This document shows, in pieces, positions 1 through 6,495 of a stretch of DNA of 64,000 nt (positions are counted from its first letter, which is position 1; each line of letters begins with the position of its first letter). The DNA comes from Rugamonas sp045984285. GTDB lineage: Bacteria > Pseudomonadota > Gammaproteobacteria > Burkholderiales > Burkholderiaceae_D. The position numbers and the translations under genes were made by a program. A model generated the notes under the pieces. That model was not told the DNA's origin, made no database searches, and saw nothing but the letters and a program-made list of their open reading frames with translations. Location of the stretch: NCBI RefSeq assembly GCF_045984285.3, contig NZ_JBJQIK030000003.1:248001-312000 (forward strand), written 5' to 3'.

Positions 1-153
1 GCGCTGGACGGCCTGATGCTCAGATCCCAGCCCGGCATCTACATCGCCGGCGAAATGCTCGACTGGGAAGCCCCGACCGGCGGCTACCTCCTCACCGCCT
101 GCCTCGCCACCGGCCTCGCCGCCGGCCACCAGGCCGCCGCCCGCCTCAAATAG
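1..153 (+). CDS. C-terminal end of an NAD(P)/FAD-dependent oxidoreductase (partial)
   Basis: Only the last 50 codons are present, open from the left edge to a TAG stop. The tail contains GIYIAGEMLDWEAPTGGYLL and then a small-residue helix ending at LAAGHQAA. This matches the C-terminal FAD-binding signature of HI0933-like / BaiN-family flavoproteins, where the phrase 'aGE.ldw..ptGGY.l' closes the FAD site. The substrate is unknown for most of this family. The assignment rests on this signature alone because the N-terminal Rossmann motif lies outside the window. Confidence 0.75.
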   Translation, partial: ALDGLMLRSQPGIYIAGEMLDWEAPTGGYLLTACLATGLAAGHQAAARLK

Positions 154-159
154 CCGAGT

Positions 160-289
160 CCGCAACACCGTGGGGCCAGGCCCCTCCTGTCGCGAACTCG
201 AGCGTCGCGGCCTTCGCCAGCGGACGTTCGGCGGTTCTCCGCAATGGTTGGGTTCGCGACAGTTGGGGCCTGGCCCCATGGTGTCGCGG
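160..289. repeat. Inverted repeat pair with GGGGCC(A/T)GGCCCC cores
   Basis: Two 38-base arms, 160-197 and 252-289, are inverted copies of each other with only a few mismatches. Each has a palindromic core (TGGGGCCAGGCCCC, and GGGGCCTGGCCCCA in the other arm) followed by a CTGTCGCGAAC-like flank. They fill the gap between the convergent flavoprotein and GIN-domain genes. The element could form a large cruciform or mRNA hairpin and may act as a terminator for both genes. It resembles the palindromes at 2755-2807 and 38788-38818. Confidence 0.7.
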
Positions 290-294
290 GCTGA

Positions 295-1110
295 TCAGTT
301 GGCCCAGCTGACGCTGCCGCTGCCGGTGCGGCTGACGCGGCGCTGGTCGGGGTTGCCGTAGACCGTGATGTCGCCAGTGCCTTCGATTTCGATTTCGGCG
401 ACTTTGCGGGCGAAGACCTGCGCGGTGCCGCTGCCTTTCAGGCTGACCTGCACCACGTCCGAGGCCATGTGTTCGGCGTCCAGCTTGCCCGAGCCGGTCA
501 CGTCTACCGTCAGCGCCTTGCAGTTGCCGCTGGAGCTGATCTGGCCGGAGCCCGACAGCTCGAGCACCACGCGCTCGCTGCCGCCGGTGTTGAGTTTCAT
601 GTCGCCGCTGCCGTTCAGGCCGGCGTCGATGTGGCGGTAGCGGCCCACGAATTCCAGGCTGCCCGCGCCATCCAGCCGCACCGACAGGCGCTCGCCGCTG
701 AAGCCCTGCACCACGCTGTCGCCGTTGCCGTGAATCTCAAGTTCGTTGATCGATGGCAGCACCAGCTCCACCTGCAGCGGGCGGCGGTGGTACAGGAGCA
801 CGCCGGTGATGCCGATGCGCAGGCGGTTGCCTTCCTGCACGGTTTCCACATTGCCCAGGCGGCGTTGTTCGCCCTTGACCTTGAGCGAGGGCACGTCGCC
901 CTGGCGCAGCGTGAGGTCGATCGGGCCGACCAGTTCCACCGAGGAGATGCCGCGCCCGATCTCGCGCATTTCGGTACGCAGCACGCTGCCCGCCGTGCTG
1001 GTCGGGTTCACCACGCCTTTGGTGCGCAGCATGCTGTAGGAGATGGCGACCAGCACGCCCGCGAGGAGGAGAAGGCCGAGGCCGACCTTGGTTAAGGTAC
1101 GGAAGCGCAT
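295..1110 (-). CDS. GIN-domain (DUF2807-like) membrane-anchored protein
   Basis: This 271-residue protein starts with a signal or anchor helix (residues 8-26, LGLLLLAGVLVAISYSM). Past about residue 50 it becomes glycine- and serine-rich, with recurring G-S-G / G-N-G / G-A-G turns about every 18-20 residues (GNGDS, GAGS, GSGD, GSGQ, GSGK, GSGT, GTGD, GSGS). That is the pattern of GIN domains, which fold as a right-handed beta-helix and are thought to be exported; no catalytic role is established. It is the last gene of a leftward operon and begins one base after the stop of the HAAS-like gene, so the two are probably co-translated. Confidence 0.75.
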   Translation of the reverse strand: MRFRTLTKVGLGLLLLAGVLVAISYSMLRTKGVVNPTSTAGSVLRTEMREIGRGISSVELVGPIDLTLRQGDVPSLKVKGEQRRLGNVETVQEGNRLRIGITGVLLYHRRPLQVELVLPSINELEIHGNGDSVVQGFSGERLSVRLDGAGSLEFVGRYRHIDAGLNGSGDMKLNTGGSERVVLELSGSGQISSSGNCKALTVDVTGSGKLDAEHMASDVVQVSLKGSGTAQVFARKVAEIEIEGTGDITVYGNPDQRRVSRTGSGSVSWAN

Positions 1111-1111
1111 G

Positions 1112-1897
1112 TCAGCGTCCCCGCAGCAAGGTTTTGTTCATCTGTACGTAGCGTTTGATGCCGGACATCGTGTAGCGCGTCACCACCAGGCTCAGGAGGA
1201 AGAGGGTAATCCCGCCCAGGATCAGGCCGCCGCCGATCAGGGTCTGCGTGGTGCGCGATTCATTGTCGGGGTCGATGCTGATACGCACGCCGCTGTCCGC
1301 CATGGCTTCGGCGCGGTCGAGGAATTTGCCGGAGCGGCTGGTTTCATCATCCAGTTCGGCGTTCAGCTCGGGCGAAGGATCCTGGAACACCTGGATGCCG
1401 TCCGCGCCGATCGATACCTTGGTGGGCAGGCGCTCGTAATGCGCCTCGCCGTCTTCGTCATACACGGTAAGGTGGCGCAGCGGGCCGTTGAACACCATTT
1501 CGTTGGCGCCCGCCATGCCGCTGGCCGTCATGGCGATGCCGCTCACGTAGAACACGAAGGAGCTGGTGTACACCGCAATCAGCAGTGCCGAGAAGACGAT
1601 GGCCGGAATCACCATGAACAGGTTGAACACGGCCAGCCCGGCCAGCGACACGATCATGCGCGCCGCCGTGGCCGGGGTTTTCTTCTGTTCGAATGCGCTC
1701 AGGTGGGCGTTGGCGCGCAAGGTCATGGCGATCTTGCGGGGCTCGTCGAGCTCCTTGTAGATCTCCTCCTCGCTGCGGCCGACCGTCAGGCCATCGATGA
1801 AGCGCTGCTCGTAGTAGGCCAGCGTCTTGGCCACCAGTTCCGGCGGCAGGCCGGTCATGGCCTTCTTCAGCGCGTCGAGGTATTCCTGCTTGCCCAT
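1112..1897 (-). CDS. HAAS / DUF1700-like domain membrane protein
   Basis: The 261-residue protein begins MGKQEYLDALKKAMTGLPPE, and an N-terminal helical domain continues with YYEQRF and EEEIYKELDEPRKIA. This is the HAAS/DUF1700 signature, normally found in proteins encoded beside PadR-type regulators; no PadR gene is visible here. Hydrophobic segments lie near residues 77-125 and 219-243. The ATG at 1897 is preferred over the adjacent GTG at 1900 because GGGAG sits six bases upstream of the ATG-side context. It is the middle gene of the operon. A role in envelope-stress or transcription control is inference. Confidence 0.7.
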   Translation of the reverse strand: MGKQEYLDALKKAMTGLPPELVAKTLAYYEQRFIDGLTVGRSEEEIYKELDEPRKIAMTLRANAHLSAFEQKKTPATAARMIVSLAGLAVFNLFMVIPAIVFSALLIAVYTSSFVFYVSGIAMTASGMAGANEMVFNGPLRHLTVYDEDGEAHYERLPTKVSIGADGIQVFQDPSPELNAELDDETSRSGKFLDRAEAMADSGVRISIDPDNESRTTQTLIGGGLILGGITLFLLSLVVTRYTMSGIKRYVQMNKTLLRGR

Positions 1898-1910
1898 CAC
1901 TTGCTCCCGC

Positions 1911-2036
1911 TTATTTCATGGCCATTTGCTGGGCGAACGCCGGACCGGGACCGGTGTGCAGTTCCATGCAGATGATGGATGCGGTGCTGAGGGCGACGAT
2001 TGTCAAAACAGCAATAGTGCTCAATCCGAGTTTCAT
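1911..2036 (-). CDS. Small (41-residue) secreted or membrane peptide
   Basis: The reading frame starts at an ATG with a strong GGAGAAG site five bases upstream. It encodes a 41-residue peptide with a hydrophobic stretch at residues 4-22 (GLSTIAVLTIVALSTASII). A polar tail follows, ending in GPAFAQQMAMK; an AFA|QQ junction could be a signal-peptidase site. It is the first gene of the leftward operon with the HAAS-like and GIN-domain genes, 13 bases upstream of the former. I do not recognise a family. A longer frame upstream to 2123 lacks a ribosome site and is unlikely. Confidence 0.6.
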   Translation of the reverse strand: MKLGLSTIAVLTIVALSTASIICMELHTGPGPAFAQQMAMK

Positions 2037-2171
2037 GGTGCTTCTCCGTATCAAAACCTTTTTCGATGGTGCCATCGTACGGAAGGGAAGCGGTATAGAC
2101 CACCGGAGTGCGACGGGCTGCACTATTCGGGGAGCAGGATGCAGGGAGCCGGGACGGACGGCGAGCAGAAA

Positions 2172-3545
2172 TCATGCCGTCTTCTCCTTGAGAATGCCTT
2201 TCGCTGCGGCAATGCCACTGCGGACGGCCATTTCGATGGTGGCAGGGTAGTCGCCGGCCGTGTAGTCGCCTGCCAGCCAGAGGCCGGGCAACGGTGTCCG
2301 GTTGCCCGGCCTGGCCAGATCCGGCGTGCAGGAAAAGGTCGCGCGTTTTTCGGTGATCACGCGGCTGGACTGCGGCGCGGCAAGCTGGGCACGCCCGAAA
2401 ACGCCAGCCAGCTGGGCTGCCAGTTGCGCGGCCAGCTCGCTTTGCGGCAGGTCCGAGGCTGCTTCGGAGGCGCTGATGACCACCGCCAGCAGGCCGCGCT
2501 GGGCGGGATCGAGCTGGCCGCGGTCGAAGACGAACTGGCCCCAGTGTTGGCGGGCCGGATCGTCGATCAGCGCGCAGAAGGGGAGCGGCAGCGATTCGCT
2601 GGCCTCGTATTGCAGGTAGCAGGTGGTGATCGGTTCCGGTTGCAGCGCCGACAATGTCGCGCACAGTGCGCCGGCCTCGTCCAGTGGCGCCAGCAGATGC
2701 CCTGCGGCGGCGGGGGAAGTAGCGAGCACTACCGCATCAAACTGCGAGGCCACGGCCGAGCCCGTGTCCACTTTGGGGTCTGACCCCAAGGTGGACACGG
2801 GCTCGGCAGTGGATATGGACCAGCCGCCGGCGCTGCGCGCCAGGCGTGCTTTGGCGCCGCTATGGACGGTGGCGCCGCGCTGCGCCAGCCAAGCGGCGGC
2901 GGCGTCGGGGAAGAGGGCGCTCAGGTCGATGCGGGGGATCAGCATGTCCGAGGCCGAGCGGCGCGCACCGAGGCTGTCGCGCAGCACGGCGAGGAATACC
3001 CTGGCCGACGCTTTTTCCGGCACCGTATTGAGTGCGGCGAGGCATAGTGGACGCCACATCAGCTGGATCAGCCGCGGCGTCTGGTCGAAGCGTTCCAGCA
3101 GCTCGCTGACCGTGCAGTCCACGTCCAGGCGCCAGCCCATCCAGCGCGCGGTGGTCGAGAAGCGCGCCAAGGCGAGCTTGTCTTCGCGCTCCAGGCCACG
3201 CGCCCGCAGCAGCGCGACCGCCAGGTGCAGCGGCGCGGGCAGCCGCGGCGCGATGAAGTCCATGCCGCTGCCGGATGCATAGCGCATCTGGAGCGGAAGC
3301 TTGAGGATGGCGGCGCCGGGATCCACGCCCACCAGCTTCATGAGCCGCAGCGATTCGGCATAGGCGCCGAGCAGGATGTGCTGCCCGTTGTCCAGCGTGC
3401 GGCCGTCCACCGATACACGCCGTGCCCGGCCGCCCAGCGTGCGTGCCGCTTCGAACAGCGTGACCTGCGCACCGCCGCGCACCAGCTCCACGGCCGCCGC
3501 GCAGCCCGCCCAGCCGCCGCCGATAACGGCTACCTGCTTAGCCAC
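2172..3545 (-). CDS. hpnE: Hydroxysqualene dehydroxylase HpnE (squalene-associated FAD enzyme)
   Basis: This 457-residue amine-oxidase-fold flavoprotein opens with a dinucleotide-binding GGGWAG motif (residues 9-14). It has GGRARR and NGQH segments early and a C-terminal FAD signature LPGLWLAGDYTAGDYPATIE. In the HpnC-HpnD-HpnE route HpnE reduces hydroxysqualene to squalene. The GTG start at 3545 overlaps the end of hpnD by eight bases, giving the family N-terminus (AKQVAVIGGG). Oddity: residues about 247-264 (AEPVSTLGSDPKVDTGSA) are encoded by a 53-base palindromic repeat inserted in frame just before the VVLATSP core. The protein is somewhat long, and the insertion probably lies in a surface loop. 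Confidence 0.88.
   Translation of the reverse strand: MAKQVAVIGGGWAGCAAAVELVRGGAQVTLFEAARTLGGRARRVSVDGRTLDNGQHILLGAYAESLRLMKLVGVDPGAAILKLPLQMRYASGSGMDFIAPRLPAPLHLAVALLRARGLEREDKLALARFSTTARWMGWRLDVDCTVSELLERFDQTPRLIQLMWRPLCLAALNTVPEKASARVFLAVLRDSLGARRSASDMLIPRIDLSALFPDAAAAWLAQRGATVHSGAKARLARSAGGWSISTAEPVSTLGSDPKVDTGSAVASQFDAVVLATSPAAAGHLLAPLDEAGALCATLSALQPEPITTCYLQYEASESLPLPFCALIDDPARQHWGQFVFDRGQLDPAQRGLLAVVISASEAASDLPQSELAAQLAAQLAGVFGRAQLAAPQSSRVITEKRATFSCTPDLARPGNRTPLPGLWLAGDYTAGDYPATIEMAVRSGIAAAKGILKEKTA
2755..2807. repeat. Near-perfect 53-base palindrome inside hpnE
   Basis: Arms 2755-2780 and 2782-2807 match at 25 of 26 positions around a single central base. The core is TTGGGGTCTGACCCCAA, flanked by GCCCGTGTCCAC and its complement. 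The repeat is in frame with hpnE and adds about 18 residues without a stop. The same GGGGTC(A/T)GACCCC core appears in part at 19498-19509 and in a related form at 38788-38818. It looks like a dispersed REP-type element rather than native coding sequence. Confidence 0.85.
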
Positions 3546-4371
3546 GAACCCAGGTCTTCCACGCCAGCCACAGCTTGCGGATCGGCGTGAGCGAGATGCG
3601 CTGCGTGAGCACATGGTAGCCGTCGCGCTGCACTTCTTCGAGCACCGTGCGGTAGATGGCGGACATGATCAGGCCCGGGCGCTGCGCGCGCCGGTCTTCC
3701 TTCGGCAGCAGCGCCAGCGCTTCGTCGTAGGTGCGCTGCGCACGCTCGGCCTGGAAAGCCATCAGTTTTTCGAAGTTTTCGGTATGGCGCGCATTCAGCA
3801 GATCCGCGGCCGTCACATTGAACTGCTGCAGTTCATTGACCGGCAGGTAGATGCGCCCCTTGCGCGCGTCTTCGCCCACGTCGCGGATGATATTCGTCAG
3901 CTGGAATGCGAGTCCCAGTTTCTCCGCGTAGGCCAGCGTCTCCGGACGCGTCACGCCGAAAATGCTGGCGGACAGGATGCCCACCACGCTCGCCACATGC
4001 CAGCAGTATTTGCTCAGGCCTGCGTAATCGAGGTAGCGCGTCTGGTTCAGGTCCATCTCCATGCCGTCGATAATGGCCTGCATATGTTCCTGCTTGAGGT
4101 CATAGGCGGCGAGATGCGGCTGCATCGCCTTCGTCACCGGGTGCGTTGGATTGCCGGCGTACATGGCCGCAATCTCGGTGCGCCACCAGGCCAGCTTGAT
4201 GCGCGCCAGCGATTCGTCCGAGCACTCGTCGACCGTGTCGTCCACTTCGCGGCAGAAGGCGTACAGCGCCGTGATCGCGCGCCGGCGTTCGGGCGGCAGG
4301 AAGAGGAAGCTGTAATAGAAGCTGGAGCCGCTTTGCGCGGCCTTCTGCTGGCAGTATTCGTCAGGAGACAT
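3538..4371 (-). CDS. hpnD: Presqualene diphosphate synthase HpnD
   Basis: The 277-residue all-helical prenyl synthase has both aspartate-rich magnesium-binding motifs of squalene/phytoene synthases: REVDDTVDE (D44, D45, D48, E49) and RDVGEDARKGRIYLP (D164, D168). HpnD condenses two farnesyl diphosphates to presqualene diphosphate. It follows hpnC on the same strand with a 38-base gap and overlaps hpnE by eight bases, so the three genes form one operon. ATG at 4371 gives the usual N-terminus (MSPDEYCQQKAAQSGSSFYY). It is distinguished from HpnC by this N-terminus and by gene order. Confidence 0.92.
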   Translation of the reverse strand: MSPDEYCQQKAAQSGSSFYYSFLFLPPERRRAITALYAFCREVDDTVDECSDESLARIKLAWWRTEIAAMYAGNPTHPVTKAMQPHLAAYDLKQEHMQAIIDGMEMDLNQTRYLDYAGLSKYCWHVASVVGILSASIFGVTRPETLAYAEKLGLAFQLTNIIRDVGEDARKGRIYLPVNELQQFNVTAADLLNARHTENFEKLMAFQAERAQRTYDEALALLPKEDRRAQRPGLIMSAIYRTVLEEVQRDGYHVLTQRISLTPIRKLWLAWKTWVRG

Positions 4372-4409
4372 GTACGGTTTGCAAGGATGATGCTGTCAAA
4401 CCCGCAATT

Positions 4410-5234
4410 CTACAGGGAAGCCGCCCGCATCCGAAGCGCGCGCCAGAAAACTTTGAGCCAGTCCCGCTTTTCCAGCGCCGGGCGGCGCCGGAATACGTCG
4501 TAATCCACTTCCTCAATCAGTTCCAGCACGCGCAGGCCGCCCTGCACGATCATGCGCAGTTCAAGGCCGATACGGCCTTTCAGGCGCAGCGCCAGCGGGG
4601 CGCCGCTCAGCATCAGGGCCCGGGCGCGCTGCACTTCAAAGCGCATCAGCGCGCGCCACTTGGCCTGGCCTTCCAGGCTGTGCATGGCTGCGGGCGGCAC
4701 GGCAAAGCGGGCCAGGTCTTCCATCGGAATGTAGATGCGTTCCTTGGTTTCGTCGATCGCCACGTCCTGCAGGAAGTTGATGATCTGGAGCGCGGAACAG
4801 ATGGCATTCGAGTCGCGCACGTTGTCTTCGTCCGCCGCGCCGTAAAGGCAGAGCATCAGGTAGCCCACTGGATTGGCCGAACGCGCGCAGTAGTCCAGCA
4901 GGTCGTTGTAGGTCGTATAACGCTGCACGGTGATGTCCTGCCGGAAGGCCGACAACAGGTCGCGGAAGGGCTTGAGCGGCAGTTCGTACTGCGCGATCAC
5001 GCCAGCCAGGCGCTGGAACATCGGGTCCGCGCTGGCCTCGCCGCGTTCGATGCGGTCCAGCTCCATGTCATAGGCGGCCAGCCCTGCCAGGCGCAGCTCC
5101 GGGCCGTCATCGCCTTCGTCCGCAATATCGTCGGCGCTGCGCGCAAAGGCGTAAATCGCCTCCACCGCCGGGATCAGGCGGCGAGGCAGGAGGTAGGACG
5201 CAACCGGGAAATTTTCGTAGTGCTCGACGGGCAT
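4410..5234 (-). CDS. hpnC: Squalene synthase HpnC (hydroxysqualene-forming)
   Basis: The 274-residue squalene/phytoene-synthase-fold enzyme has aspartate motifs RSADDIADE (D35, D36, D39) and LQDVAIDETKERIYIP (D157, D161). HpnC converts presqualene diphosphate to hydroxysqualene. I chose the ATG at 5234 because MPVEHYENFPVAS matches the family N-terminus. A TTG at 5264 would add ten residues; neither start has a strong ribosome site. It is the first gene of hpnCDE. No squalene-hopene cyclase lies nearby, so the end product (hopanoids or squalene itself) cannot be read from this window. Confidence 0.9.
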   Translation of the reverse strand: MPVEHYENFPVASYLLPRRLIPAVEAIYAFARSADDIADEGDDGPELRLAGLAAYDMELDRIERGEASADPMFQRLAGVIAQYELPLKPFRDLLSAFRQDITVQRYTTYNDLLDYCARSANPVGYLMLCLYGAADEDNVRDSNAICSALQIINFLQDVAIDETKERIYIPMEDLARFAVPPAAMHSLEGQAKWRALMRFEVQRARALMLSGAPLALRLKGRIGLELRMIVQGGLRVLELIEEVDYDVFRRRPALEKRDWLKVFWRALRMRAASL

Positions 5235-5263
5235 GGAGGCAGCAATCTCAAATAAATGACGCA

Positions 5264-5324
5264 AAAGTCATTTTCAAATGGTTGTTACTTGTCTATAATT
5301 TTCTAACTTAACGGAAAGTCATTT
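5264..5324 (+). promoter_or_regulatory. Probable promoter of the RND efflux operon with paired direct repeats
   Basis: A TATAAT hexamer lies at 5294-5299 with TTTTCA (5271-5276) 17 bases upstream as a weak -35. An identical decamer AAAGTCATTT occurs at 5264-5273, overlapping the -35 side, and again at 5315-5324, downstream of the start region. The two copies are 51 bases apart, about five helical turns. This geometry suits a regulator that loops across the promoter. The region also separates hpnC from the efflux operon, so both could be affected. Confidence 0.45.
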
Positions 5325-5400
5325 AATTTTCAGCACGCAATCATAGTGGCAATCTGGCACTACTGCAATTCGGCTGTGGCCTTAACGAAGGAAAAATACC

Positions 5401-6495
5401 GTGTATGACCCGAAAACCCCGCACCGTCTCACTTTAGTCACACTTTTCGGCATGGCGGCGCTGCTTGCGGCCTGCTCCAGGCCCGCCGAAAAGACGGAGG
5501 ATATCCGTCCCGTGCGCGCGATTGTGCTCAAGAGCAGCGATATCGACGTGAATGCCGAGTTCTCCGGCGAGGTGCGGCCGCGCGTGGAGTCGCGCCTGGG
5601 CTTCCGGGTCGGCGGCAAAATCGTTTCGCGCAAGGTGGACACAGGCACCGTGGTCAAGCGCGGCCAGGTGCTGATGCAGCTGGATCCGCAGGATCTGAAG
5701 CTCTCGCAGGCCCAGGCTTTGGCTTCCCTGCGTGCCGCCGAAACCAACCGCGACTTCGCGCGCGCCGAATTGAAGCGCTACCAGGACCTGAAGACCCAGA
5801 ATTTCGTCAGCCAGACCGTATTGGATAGTAAGGAGTCGGCCTACAAGGCGGCGCAGGCCACGGTGGATTCCGCGCAGGCAGCTTATCGCGGCCAGTCGAA
5901 CCAGGCCGGATATTCCGCCCTGGTGGCTGATATCGACGGCGTAGTGACGAGCGTCAGCGCGGAAGTGGGGCAGGTGGTTGCCGCCGGTACGCCGGTGGTC
6001 GGCGTGGCGCGCACGGACGAGAAGGAAGTCGTGATCGGCGTGCCGGAAGGCCGGGTCGATGAGCTGCGCAAGATCAGCGATGTGCAGGTACGCCTGTGGG
6101 CGGATCCCCAGCGCGCGGTGCCCGGCAAGATCCGCGAAGTTTCGCCGGTGGCCGACCCGGCGACCCGCACCTATACCTTCAAAGTCACCATTCCGCAGGA
6201 ACTGGCGGAGGCGAAGCTGGGCATGACCGCCGTGGTTTCCTTCTCCTCGAAGACTGCGCAGCCGCAGATCAAGGTGCCGCTGACCGCGCTGTTCCATGAG
6301 AAGGGCGCTACGTCGGTGTGGGCGGTTGAAAACGGCGTCGCGAAGCTGGTGCCTGTCACCGTTGCCGGCGCCGCCGGCAATGAGCTGGTGCTGGGCAGCG
6401 GCGTGAAGCCCGGCCAGACCGTGGTGACGGCCGGCGTGCATATGCTGAAGCCGGGGCAGAAAGTGAAGATCCTGGGCGCGGAGGCCGCTCAATGA
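5401..6495 (+). CDS. RND efflux periplasmic adaptor (membrane-fusion) lipoprotein
   Basis: The 364-residue protein starts at a GTG preceded by GAAGGA. It has a lipoprotein signal peptide with LLAAC lipobox (lipidated Cys25). The rest follows the HlyD/AcrA layout: lipoyl-like half motif around GGKIVSRKVDTGTVVKRGQVL, an alpha-hairpin rich in A, Q and K (about 105-165), the second lipoyl half and beta-barrel (VTSVSAEVGQVVAAGTPVV), and a membrane-proximal domain. It would link the inner-membrane pump encoded next to an outer-membrane channel, which is not encoded here. The stop overlaps the pump start in ATGA. Confidence 0.92.
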   Translation: MYDPKTPHRLTLVTLFGMAALLAACSRPAEKTEDIRPVRAIVLKSSDIDVNAEFSGEVRPRVESRLGFRVGGKIVSRKVDTGTVVKRGQVLMQLDPQDLKLSQAQALASLRAAETNRDFARAELKRYQDLKTQNFVSQTVLDSKESAYKAAQATVDSAQAAYRGQSNQAGYSALVADIDGVVTSVSAEVGQVVAAGTPVVGVARTDEKEVVIGVPEGRVDELRKISDVQVRLWADPQRAVPGKIREVSPVADPATRTYTFKVTIPQELAEAKLGMTAVVSFSSKTAQPQIKVPLTALFHEKGATSVWAVENGVAKLVPVTVAGAAGNELVLGSGVKPGQTVVTAGVHMLKPGQKVKILGAEAAQ

